A stretch of DNA of 35,308 nucleotides from NCBI GenBank assembly GCA_945897075.1, contig CAMDEX010000029.1, positions 1-35,308 of the forward strand. The letters are read 5' to 3'. Positions 25,944 to 33,394 of this stretch are shown piece after piece. The notes under the pieces were generated by a model. It worked only from the letters and a program-made list of their open reading frames with translations, searched no databases and had not been told where the DNA came from. Within the stretch, counting starts at the first letter, position 1, and each line of letters begins with the position of its first letter. The position numbers and the translations under genes were made by a program. Origin of the DNA: Litorilinea aerophila (GTDB lineage Bacteria; Chloroflexota; Anaerolineae; Caldilineales; Caldilineaceae).

Positions 25944-26279
25944 ATGGCTGACTCAAAGATCGAAGTACGTGAATACATAACCGAGGATGGCCGCAAACCA
26001 TTTCGGGAATGGCTAATCGCCCTTCGCGATAGAGAGGCGAGAGCCAGAATTCGAATTCGCCTCGATCGTGTTCAACTTGGCAATTTAGGGGATGCGAAAT
26101 CAGTTGGCCGCGGCGTGAGCGAATTGCGTATTCTCTATGGCCCAGGGTATCGTCTTTATTTTGGGCGCGAGGGGGAAAACATCGTAATTTTGCTGTGTGG
26201 TGGTAATAAACGGCTTCAAAGCCAGGATATTGCTGAAGCACAGAGGTATTGGACAGATTACAACGGGAGGAAACAATGA
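25944..26279 (+). CDS. RelE/HigB-type toxin (addiction-module killer family)
   Basis: 111 aa. Typical words of the phage-derived Gp49/HigB-like 'addiction module killer' group are present: VREYITEDGRKPFREWL, RIRIRLDRVQLGNLGDAKSVGRGVSELRI, GPGYRLYFGREGENIVILLCGGNK, and a basic end. Family members are ribosome-dependent or free mRNA interferases of the RelE fold. The gene overlaps the antitoxin by 4 nt (ATGA). Toxin before antitoxin is the usual order of HigBA-like systems. There is no ribosome site directly before the ATG, which fits a leaderless mRNA from the nearer promoter. Confidence 0.9.
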   Translation: MADSKIEVREYITEDGRKPFREWLIALRDREARARIRIRLDRVQLGNLGDAKSVGRGVSELRILYGPGYRLYFGREGENIVILLCGGNKRLQSQDIAEAQRYWTDYNGRKQ

Positions 26280-26578
26280 ACGGGTTAACTGCATCCTACG
26301 AAGATGGCTTAAGAGAGAGCCTGACTGACCCACTGGAAGCGGCAGCTTACCTGAACGCCGCTCTTGAAGATGGCAGTCAAGAAGTTTTTCTGCTGGCGCT
26401 GAGACACGTCACCGAAGCAATTGGAATGTCCGACGTTGCGCGTGAAGCGCAGTTGAACCGAGAAAACTTGTACCGAATGCTTTCGGCGCAGGGAAATCCA
26501 CAGCTATCCAGCCTTAATACACTGCTACGCACAATTGGTCTACGACTGGCAGTGGAGATCGAATACGCAACTGCTTAA
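26276..26578 (+). CDS. HigA-like antitoxin (helix-turn-helix addiction-module antidote)
   Basis: 100 aa. The C-terminal half holds a helix-turn-helix (about residues 55-85: MSDVAREAQLNRENLYRMLSAQGNPQ). This is the pattern of the antidote partner of HigB-like killers (AREAQLNRENLYR, then LNTLLRTIGLRL). It should bind and neutralise the toxin and repress the operon. A frame extension to 26249 exists, but the ATG at 26276 has GGGAGG upstream and overlaps the toxin stop. The inverted repeat at 25917-25934 is a possible operator for it. Confidence 0.88.
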   Translation: MNGLTASYEDGLRESLTDPLEAAAYLNAALEDGSQEVFLLALRHVTEAIGMSDVAREAQLNRENLYRMLSAQGNPQLSSLNTLLRTIGLRLAVEIEYATA

Positions 26579-26626
26579 GTGCTGTCGCATCTCTCCCTCA
26601 TTGCACTAAATAGCTGGAGACAGGAA

Positions 26627-28138
26627 ATGACAAAACTCTTTACCGCCAGCCTGGGCACCGAAACCAACACCTTCTCCCCCTTCGTCACCAGCTACCGGGA
26701 CTTCGAGGAGACCTATTACACCCGCTACGGACAGCACGGCGCGGACCCCTTTATCTTCGCCGTGCCCCTGCTCACCTGGCGGCGGATGGCCGAGGCGCGG
26801 GGCTGGGAGGTGGTCGAGAGTGTCTGCGCCTTTGCCATGCCCAGCGGTGTCACCCTGCGTAAGGATTATCTGCGTCTGCGCGGTGAGATTCTGGAGGATT
26901 TGCAGGCAGCTTTGCCGGTGGACGCGGTGCTGCTCAGTCTACACGGCGCAATGGTTATCGAAGGCTACGACCTGCCCGCGGCGGAGCAGGAGGGGGTGGA
27001 TTGCGCCGACGGCGAGGGCGATCTGATCAGCGTCATCCGCGCCGTCGTCGGGCCGGATGTGCCCATCGGCGTGGAGTTGGACCTGCACTGCCACATCAGC
27101 CAACGGATGTTGGACAACGCGGATGTGCTGATCACCTTCAAAGAGTATCCCCACACAGACTTTGCTGAACGGGCCGAGGAGGTCTTTACGATCATCGCCG
27201 ACCAGTTGGCTGGGCTGGTCAAGCCGCTGATGACCCTCCACGACTGCCGGATGATCGGCGTCTTCCACACCACCCGGCAGCCGATGCGCTCTTTTGTGGA
27301 CGATATGACGGAGTTGGAGGGCAGCCACGGCGTGCTTTCCGTCTCCTTCGGCCACGGCTTCCCCTGGGGCGATGTGGCGGATATGGGCGCAAAACTGCTG
27401 GTCATCACCGACGACCGCCCCAACGAAGGCGCGCGCCTGGCCGCTGAACTCCACCACCGCCTGGCTGCCATCGCCGCCGAAGCCCAGCCTCCCTATCTTT
27501 CCCTCGACGAAGCATTGGATCGCGCGCTGGAACTGGCCGACGGGCCGGGCAGCGGGCCGGTTGTCCTGGCCGATGTCTCGGACAATGCCGGCGGTGGCGC
27601 ACCCAACGACGCTACCTTTGTGCTGCGCCGGGTGTTGGAGCGGGGGATCGGGGAGATTGCCTTTGCCAACTTCTGGGACCCGGTCGTCGTGCAACTGGCG
27701 ATCAACGCGGGGATTGGCGCACGCTTTGCCCTGCGTCTGGGCGGCAAGATGGGGCCGCAATCGGGCGACCCGCTGGATATAACCGCCACTGTGCGCGGCA
27801 TCGCATTGAACGCGATGCAAACGGTAGGCAAACCGCCCAAAACGGCCCACTCGCGCCTGGGCGATGCCGTGGCTCTTGCACTGGACAACGGCGTGGAAGT
27901 GCAGGTTAACAGCCAGCGCACCCAATCCTTCAACCCCGACGCGCTGACACAGGTTGGGATCGCTGCCCTGCAAAAGCGGCTGATCGTCGTCAAGTCTATG
28001 CAGCACTTCCACGCTGGCTACGCCCCCATCGCCAAAGCCATCCTCTATGTGGCCGCGCCCGGCGCGCTCATCCCCCACTTCGACCAGTTGCCCTACCGCT
28101 TTGCGGATCGGTCGCTGTGGGGGATTGGGAGGCGCTAA
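26627..28138 (+). CDS. M81-family metallopeptidase (MlrC-like)
   Basis: 503 aa. The family is known from MlrC of microcystin degradation, though most members have unknown substrates. Motifs: TASLGTETNTFSPF at the N-terminus, LSLHGAMV (about 104-110), the metal-site ELDLHCHIS (Asp152, His154, His156), FKEYPHTD (His176), and DVSDNAGGGAPND. The C-terminal MlrC domain continues to RFADRSLWGIG. The ATG at 26627 follows GGAGACAGGAA; the frame itself opens 48 bp earlier with a poor start. No signal peptide. It probably hydrolyses a small amide or peptide. The gene ends at a large inverted repeat that separates it from the convergent aldo/keto reductase. Confidence 0.9.
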   Translation: MTKLFTASLGTETNTFSPFVTSYRDFEETYYTRYGQHGADPFIFAVPLLTWRRMAEARGWEVVESVCAFAMPSGVTLRKDYLRLRGEILEDLQAALPVDAVLLSLHGAMVIEGYDLPAAEQEGVDCADGEGDLISVIRAVVGPDVPIGVELDLHCHISQRMLDNADVLITFKEYPHTDFAERAEEVFTIIADQLAGLVKPLMTLHDCRMIGVFHTTRQPMRSFVDDMTELEGSHGVLSVSFGHGFPWGDVADMGAKLLVITDDRPNEGARLAAELHHRLAAIAAEAQPPYLSLDEALDRALELADGPGSGPVVLADVSDNAGGGAPNDATFVLRRVLERGIGEIAFANFWDPVVVQLAINAGIGARFALRLGGKMGPQSGDPLDITATVRGIALNAMQTVGKPPKTAHSRLGDAVALALDNGVEVQVNSQRTQSFNPDALTQVGIAALQKRLIVVKSMQHFHAGYAPIAKAILYVAAPGALIPHFDQLPYRFADRSLWGIGRR

Positions 28139-28260
28139 GGATCGGCGATTAGATAACTTCGAGAACCTTCCGGGAAGCGGCCACAGAATCAGGGGCGTAG
28201 GGAGGTGGTTGTGGCCGCTTCCCGGAAGGTAGATCATCAACTTATTTGATCGCCGATCCT
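28138..28260. repeat. double inverted repeat between convergent genes
   Basis: Inner arms 28165-28185 and 28210-28230 are perfect 21-bp complements (core CCTTCCGGGAAGCGGCCACA) with a 24-nt loop. Outer arms 28138-28149 and 28249-28260 (AGGATCGGCGAT and complement) are perfect 12-mers. The outer arm starts on the last base of the M81 stop codon. It may terminate both converging transcripts, or be a small mobile repeat; there is no T-run after it on either strand. Confidence 0.75.
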
Positions 28261-28346
28261 AACTCCTGGCCTGGAAATTGCGAGTTGCGCGGGGCGAATT
28301 GCGCTCCGCCGTCTGCTCTCCCCGCAATTGCTGCGTTCACACAGAT

Positions 28347-29288
28347 TCAACTGCCCGAGGCGCTGGAGGCGTGGGCAAAGATTCGTTGTAGGCGTTCGGT
28401 AATGGGTGCGGGCAGGGGTGGGCGGAGCAGTGAACGCACATTCGTTTCCAGGTGGCCGATACTGCCTGTTCCCATCAGGATAACATCCAGCCCCGGCGTA
28501 TGGCGGCAGAAGCGATAGGCAGCTTCGGTCAGGTCGTGGGCGTCGCTCTCGGCCAGCACAAACCCCAGCGGATCGTCCAGATCGATCTCCCCCGCGGGAA
28601 TTTCCCCCTTCTGCACCAGGTCAGCCAGCAGCGCACGCAAATGCTCCGGCCTGCTGAAGGCTTTACGCACGGCAAACATACATTGCGTGCCAATGCCCCG
28701 CGCCTGGGTGAGCGGGAAGACACTCGTGCTGGCCGTCTGGTTGAGAATGTTGAAGCCGACCATCACCACATCCCAGGCATCGGCCTGCAAGAGATGGCGC
28801 AGCACCGCGTGTTCGGTATCTGTGCTGAAATGTTCGCTGATGGCCGTCGCGCGAATTTTGCCCTGCTCCATCAACCGTTGCAGCGCCGGGAGCAGTTCGT
28901 CCAGCACGTGCTGGGTCTGGTGTGCGTGGGGGCCGTGGATATAGTAAACGTCCACATAGTCCACGCCCAGGCGACGCAGACTGGCCTCGCAGCCTGCGAT
29001 CAGATCGGCGGCAGAGACGGGTGTGTCACTTGTGTACGGCCCCTTTTTGGTGGAGAGAACGATCTGTTCGCGGGGCAGGCCGGCAATCGCCTTGCCGACG
29101 ATCTCCTCGGTGCGGTAGGCTTCGGCAGTGTCAATGGTGTTGATGCCCAACTCCAGCGCCCGCCGCACGACCGCGACAGATTCGGCTTCGCTGTTGCCAT
29201 AGCTCTGGCCCAGTCGGCTGGCCCCGCCGCAGCCCAGGCCAACCACACTTACCCGCAAGCCGGTGCGGCCCAAAGTTGTAAATTCCAT
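28347..29288 (-). CDS. aldo/keto reductase
   Basis: About 313 aa from the ATG at 29288, which follows GAAGGAAG; the frame opens 42 bp upstream without a comparable site. The TIM-barrel NAD(P)H enzyme has the usual tetrad: Asp and Tyr in TIDTAEAYRTEE, Lys in VLSTKKGPY, and His in YYIHGPH. It ends with GSIGHLETNVRSLL, where the cofactor phosphate is usually held. It should reduce a sugar aldehyde or oxidise a polyol or inositol-like compound. Its terminal region faces the M81 gene across a double inverted repeat. Specificity cannot be told. Confidence 0.9.
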   Translation of the reverse strand: MEFTTLGRTGLRVSVVGLGCGGASRLGQSYGNSEAESVAVVRRALELGINTIDTAEAYRTEEIVGKAIAGLPREQIVLSTKKGPYTSDTPVSAADLIAGCEASLRRLGVDYVDVYYIHGPHAHQTQHVLDELLPALQRLMEQGKIRATAISEHFSTDTEHAVLRHLLQADAWDVVMVGFNILNQTASTSVFPLTQARGIGTQCMFAVRKAFSRPEHLRALLADLVQKGEIPAGEIDLDDPLGFVLAESDAHDLTEAAYRFCRHTPGLDVILMGTGSIGHLETNVRSLLRPPLPAPITERLQRIFAHASSASGS

Positions 29289-29406
29289 CGTGCTTCCTTC
29301 TGTGTATGCTGACGGAGGATGGCCCATCACATTTATCTAGAATGGCAAGTATACTGTATCATATCCCAAGGTGTATTGATAGTCCGATTCAAAAGGAGTC
29401 TACCCC

Positions 29407-29580
29407 ATGGCCGAACACCAAAGCGTTGAAGGAATGACCGTCGCGCCCGCTGCCCAAGCGCTCCCTGCCCCAGAGGCTGCGGAAAAGCCCTGGTTGCTTG
29501 GGCAAACCCCCTCGATGTGGTTTTTGATTGACTCGGCGGTTGTGCTGTTGATTGTGGTTATCATGCGTTTGGTATCGTAA
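29407..29580 (+). CDS. 57-aa single-pass membrane protein
   Basis: A small gene with a strong AAGGAG ribosome site about 9 nt before the ATG. Residues 1-36 are polar, with an Ala/Pro-rich stretch (APAAQALPAPEAAEK). From Trp38 the chain is hydrophobic (FLIDSAVVLLIVVIMRLVS), giving one transmembrane helix with the C-terminus almost at the membrane surface. The N-terminal tail would face the cytosol or outside. It sits 40 bp before a GNAT gene in the same direction. I know no family for it. The clear start signal, sensible composition and membrane helix support it as a real gene. Confidence 0.6.
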   Translation: MAEHQSVEGMTVAPAAQALPAPEAAEKPWLLGQTPSMWFLIDSAVVLLIVVIMRLVS

Positions 29581-29620
29581 TTCGTCAGTTCGTCTGTCTT
29601 CATACGCTCTATCGTCTGTG

Positions 29621-30721
29621 ATGCCCTACACCTTCGAACTCGCCCGCCCCACCGACGACCCGGCCATCCGCCGCTTGCTGCGCGAGAACCCTGTGGCGGG
29701 GCAGATGGCGCTCGCCTATGCGCGTGAGCCAGACTATTTCCTCGGTTCTTCGGTGATGGGTACACTGAGCCAGACGCTGGTGGCGCGCCAGGAGGAGAAC
29801 GGCGAAGTTGTCGGTCTGGCGACCCGTTCGGTGCGCCCCCTCTTTGTCAACGGAGAGGTTGAGAATGTGGGCTACATCGGCCAGTTGCGGGTGGCCGAGA
29901 GCCACCGGGGGCGGTGGCTTGTGCCCGCTGGTTTTCGCCTCTTCCACCAGTTGCACCAGGACGGCGCGGCCAGAGGCTACATTACCACAATTATTGAAGG
30001 CAACAGCGAAGCCGAAGGGCTGCTGGTGGAGAAGGCGCGCCGCCACTACCCGGCCTACCGGCAGATGGGACGGCTGTTCACACTGGCGCTGATCGTGCGG
30101 CGCGGCCAAAGGGCGGCGACCGGTGTCGAGATACGCACGGGAGCGCAGGTGGAGCTGGCCGATGTCGTTGCTTTCCTGCAGAGGGAAGGGCGGCGCAAGC
30201 AGTTTTTTCCGGTCTACAGCGCGCAGGATTTTACTGGCCCGGCCACGCGCGGCCTGCGTCTGGAAGAGATGGCCGTAGCGGTGCGCGGCGGCAAAATTAC
30301 CGGTCTGCTCGCCCTCTGGGATCAGTCGGCATACAAGCAGACGGTCGTGGCTGCCTACCGGGACGATCTGCGCCGCATCAAACCCTTCTACAATCTGGGG
30401 GCGAAGTTCATCGGCGCGCAGCCCCTCACCGAAATCGGTCAACCCATTCATTTCGCCTACGCAGCCTTTGCTTGTGTAGAGAATGACGATCCAGCGCTCT
30501 TCCGCGCGCTGCTGCAAACAGTGTACAATAGGGCCGCGGTGCGGGGCTTTGCCTTTTTGATGCTCGGCCTCTGCGCCGGGGACCCTCTGCTCGTGGTGGC
30601 CCGGCGTTGGCTACACATCCCCTACACGAGCACCCTCTACACTGTCTGCTGGCAGGCGGACGAAGGCTGGCGGCAGGCGCTGGACGGGCGTCCGCCCTAT
30701 GTGGAGATCGGGACTTTATAA
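29621..30721 (+). CDS. GNAT-family N-acetyltransferase, about 366 aa with two GNAT-like halves
   Basis: The chosen ATG at 29621 (MPYTFELARPTDD) begins at the first conserved strand; the frame reaches upstream to 29552 without support. The N-terminal half has the acetyl-CoA strand GYIGQLRVAESHRGRW, in which HRGRW stands where RxxGxG/A normally lies, and GYITTIIEGNSEAEGLL. The C-terminal half (from about 190) has another GNAT-like pattern (AFACVENDDPALFRALLQTVYNRA, FAFLMLGLCAGDPLL). It acetylates an unknown amine using acetyl-CoA. It follows the small membrane protein and is 25 bp from the PhyH gene, so these may be one operon. Confidence 0.78.
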   Translation: MPYTFELARPTDDPAIRRLLRENPVAGQMALAYAREPDYFLGSSVMGTLSQTLVARQEENGEVVGLATRSVRPLFVNGEVENVGYIGQLRVAESHRGRWLVPAGFRLFHQLHQDGAARGYITTIIEGNSEAEGLLVEKARRHYPAYRQMGRLFTLALIVRRGQRAATGVEIRTGAQVELADVVAFLQREGRRKQFFPVYSAQDFTGPATRGLRLEEMAVAVRGGKITGLLALWDQSAYKQTVVAAYRDDLRRIKPFYNLGAKFIGAQPLTEIGQPIHFAYAAFACVENDDPALFRALLQTVYNRAAVRGFAFLMLGLCAGDPLLVVARRWLHIPYTSTLYTVCWQADEGWRQALDGRPPYVEIGTL

Positions 30722-30746
30722 AAATTGACGATGGGATGATTTGACT

Positions 30747-31628
30747 ATGCAGACCAGCAGCACGCACGGCGAGCAGCAGCGCCCTTTTCCCGCATTAACC
30801 CCTGCCCAACGTTACCACCTCGATGTCTACGGCTATCTGGTAATCGAGAATACCCTGACAGAAAATGAGGTTGGTCGCCTTCGCGAGGCTCTGCAACGGC
30901 TCAAACGCGATTTCCTGGCGACAGGCGATCCGGCCAACGCGCTTGTGCGCAAGGCACGGGTCTCCACCTACAAGCCACACCACATGCACTTTGCCCACGT
31001 CATGGAGAGCGACCCGGCCATCCTCGACTATCTGGCCCACCCGCGCCTGGTGGCGATGGCGGAGGAGCTGGTGGGCGGCTCTGTGCGCATCGAAGAATCG
31101 GAAGCGATCATCAATTCCCGTGACCCCCACGCCAATCCCAACGCACCCCTGGCCTACGGCTTCCACACGGGCACGCGGCCGCAATACGGAACCTACACCG
31201 AAAACGGCCTCTACCACTGCAACTTTGTCAAGACCCTGACCAATCTGACCGATCTCGGCCCCGACGATGGGGGCACAGTCTGCATTGTGGGCAGCCACAA
31301 AATTCAGTGTAGCGAGCAGGAGATCATCGCCTGCGCCTACGAAGACCCGTCGCTGATCCACCAGGTGATTGCCCCGGCTGGCTCGACGCTGCTCTTTGGC
31401 GAAGCGCTGATCCACGCCACCGGACGCATCCGCAGCGACCGCGAGCGGGTCATCCTCATCGGCGGCTACACGCCGCCGATGTTCCAAGCGTGGAACGGTC
31501 AGGAGCCGAGCGCCGATTTTGTGGCCCAGACGCCCGAAGCCTTGCGTCCGCTTGTCTCTGGCAGTGACAAATGGCAGTGGAAACGGCGCTTCCGCACGCT
31601 GGGGATGCGTGCGCAGGCCGATGCGTAG
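30747..31628 (+). CDS. phytanoyl-CoA dioxygenase (PhyH) family protein
   Basis: 293 aa from the ATG at 30747. A jelly-roll Fe(II)/2-oxoglutarate oxygenase fold is suggested by the N-terminal YHLDVYGYLVIENTLTENEV, by GLYHCNFVKTLTNLTDLGPDDGGTVCIVGSHK-like spacing in the core, and by the distal His223 (LIHATGRIRSDRERV) with the 2OG-binding Arg. Where HxD would be expected, residues 157-159 read His-Cys-Asn. Either His140 (GFHTG) plays the first ligand role or Asn replaces the acid. It would hydroxylate a small substrate. The aldo/keto reductase that follows is 65 bp away and likely linked. Confidence 0.85.
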   Translation: MQTSSTHGEQQRPFPALTPAQRYHLDVYGYLVIENTLTENEVGRLREALQRLKRDFLATGDPANALVRKARVSTYKPHHMHFAHVMESDPAILDYLAHPRLVAMAEELVGGSVRIEESEAIINSRDPHANPNAPLAYGFHTGTRPQYGTYTENGLYHCNFVKTLTNLTDLGPDDGGTVCIVGSHKIQCSEQEIIACAYEDPSLIHQVIAPAGSTLLFGEALIHATGRIRSDRERVILIGGYTPPMFQAWNGQEPSADFVAQTPEALRPLVSGSDKWQWKRRFRTLGMRAQADA

Positions 31629-31693
31629 TCCACTATTTGCGTTGATACCCATTGGCACAAAACGACTGAAATATCCAGACAGGAGCAGACAGA

Positions 31694-32716
31694 ATGAGTA
31701 ACATTCCTACGCGCACCATTGGCAGAACAGGCGCATCGGTTACACAGATGGGGTTGGGGTGCGCCCCGTTGGGTGATCTGTTTGAGGCGCTGAGCGAAAC
31801 AGAGGCGCAAGCCACCCTGCAAGCCGCCTGGGATGCGGGCGTGCGCTATTTTGACACCGCACCCTTCTACGGCTACGGCAAGAGCGAGCATCGGCTGGGC
31901 ACTTTTCTGCGCCAGCAGCCGCGCAACGACTTTGTGGTTTCGACCAAAGTGGGGCGTGTCTTGCGGGCGGCGCGCAACTGGCAGCGCTTCGACAAGGGTG
32001 GCTGGGTGGGCGGTCTGCCCTTTGAGTTTGACGTTGACTTCAGCTACGACGGCATCATGCGCTCGGTGGAAGACAGCCTGCAACGGCTCAGCCTGCCCTC
32101 TGTGGATCTACTGGTGATCCACGATTTGGATTTCTATTTCCACAAGCAGGAAGCGCGTGTCAACGCCTACCTGAACCAGCTTTTTACCAGCGGTTGGCGC
32201 GCGCTGGATGAGCTGCGGCGCAACAAAGTGATCAAAGGCGTGGGCGCGGGGATCAACGAGCAGGGGATGATCCCGCGCTTTTTGGATCTGGTGGAGCTGG
32301 ATTTCTTTCTGGTTGCCAATGGCTACAATCTGTTGACCCAGGCCATGCTGGACAGTGAGTTCCCGCGTTGTGCCGAGCAGGGCATCTCGGTGATCATCGG
32401 GGCGGTCTTTGCGTCGGGCATTTTGGCGACGGGTGCGATCCCTGGGGCGCGCTATTTCTATGCGCCCGCTTCGGAGGAAATGCTGGCAAAGACGCGCCAG
32501 ATCGAAGCGCTCTGTCACCGGCATCAGGTGGCACTGCCCGCGGCCGCGCTCCAATTCCTGCTCGCCAATCCCCTGGTCTCGGCGATTATCCCTGGGGCGC
32601 AGACGCCGGAACACGTGCGTTCAAACATCAAACTGGTGCAGCAGCCGATCCCCGCGGCGTTTTGGGCGGAGATGAAGGCCACAGGTCTGCTGGCTGAGGA
32701 TGCGCCGACGCCTTGA
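31694..32716 (+). CDS. aldo/keto reductase, L-fucose/galactose dehydrogenase-like
   Basis: 340 aa. The catalytic set is visible: Asp and Tyr in FDTAPFYGYGKSE, Lys in VVSTKVGRV and His in LLVIHDLDFYF. VGRVLRAA and the LGCAPLGDLFE opening resemble the subgroup that oxidises L-fucose, D-threo-aldoses or galactose at C1. The C-terminus has LLANPLVSAIIPGAQTPEHVRSN, the NADP(H)-phosphate region. The ATG follows AGGAGC. It appears unrelated in specificity to the reductase at 28347 and sits in a plus-strand group with PhyH, GNAT and the class III aminotransferase. Confidence 0.9.
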   Translation: MSNIPTRTIGRTGASVTQMGLGCAPLGDLFEALSETEAQATLQAAWDAGVRYFDTAPFYGYGKSEHRLGTFLRQQPRNDFVVSTKVGRVLRAARNWQRFDKGGWVGGLPFEFDVDFSYDGIMRSVEDSLQRLSLPSVDLLVIHDLDFYFHKQEARVNAYLNQLFTSGWRALDELRRNKVIKGVGAGINEQGMIPRFLDLVELDFFLVANGYNLLTQAMLDSEFPRCAEQGISVIIGAVFASGILATGAIPGARYFYAPASEEMLAKTRQIEALCHRHQVALPAAALQFLLANPLVSAIIPGAQTPEHVRSNIKLVQQPIPAAFWAEMKATGLLAEDAPTP

Positions 32717-32755
32717 ACTACTTGGGATGGACCGGTTTGTAGAAAGTAACGCAAA

Positions 32756-33349
32756 ATGAGTGATGCCATGCGTGAAGAGGCGCAAACGCCTCTTGCGCCC
32801 CAGTCCGCCCCCCAACAGTTGCAGATGGTTTGGCCGCGCGAACGTCTGCACGCACCCCCGCCCGTGACGATCCATCCCGATTACGAGCTGCGCACCTACC
32901 GGCCTGGCGGTGAGGACGAAGCGGGTTGGTACCGGCTGATGGAGCTCGCCGGTTTTGGCGTTTGGGATTGGGAGCGGCTTGCCCCTATTTTCGCCCGCAT
33001 TCTGCCCAACGGCTGGTTTTTCGCCGTCCAGCGGGAGACGGGTGCGCTGGTTGTTTCGGCAATGGCCTGCCACGAACCCCGCCCCCTGCACCCCTTCGGC
33101 GGCGCGCTCAATTGGGTCTGCGGCGACCCGGCCCACCGGGGGAAAGGGCTGGGGATCAGCGTTTGCGCGGCGGTGACGGCGCGGCTGCTGGCCGCTGGCT
33201 ACGAAAACATCTATCTTCTTACCGACGATTGGCGTCTGCCCGCCCTGTCCATCTATCTCAAACTCGGCTACCGGCCTCTCCTCCACGCAACCGATATGGA
33301 AGCGCGCTGGCAGGCAGTTTACACACAGTTGGGCCGCGCTGCCAGCTAA
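32756..33349 (+). CDS. GNAT-family N-acetyltransferase
   Basis: 197 aa. The acetyl-CoA pyrophosphate loop HRGKGLGISV follows the strand LNWVCGDPA, and the C-terminal NIYLLTDDWRLPALSIYLKLGYRPL is the typical last part of the GNAT fold. The first about 60 residues are less conserved (VTIHPDYELRTYRPGGEDE). It acetylates an unknown amine. It sits 39 bp after the aldo/keto reductase and 45 bp before the aminotransferase, so all three are likely transcribed together. Confidence 0.85.
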   Translation: MSDAMREEAQTPLAPQSAPQQLQMVWPRERLHAPPPVTIHPDYELRTYRPGGEDEAGWYRLMELAGFGVWDWERLAPIFARILPNGWFFAVQRETGALVVSAMACHEPRPLHPFGGALNWVCGDPAHRGKGLGISVCAAVTARLLAAGYENIYLLTDDWRLPALSIYLKLGYRPLLHATDMEARWQAVYTQLGRAAS

Positions 33350-33394
33350 TTTTCAGCATCCCACTGCTCGCAACACAATCCAGGAGACCCACCC

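Noticed and set aside
25880..25984. 34-codon frame starting at an ATG upstream of the toxin
   Set aside because: It overlaps the promoter, operator repeat and toxin start, and has no ribosome site.
26939..28240. Minus-strand open frame of 433 codons
   Set aside because: Antisense to the M81 peptidase and crosses the intergenic inverted repeat; no recognisable domain.
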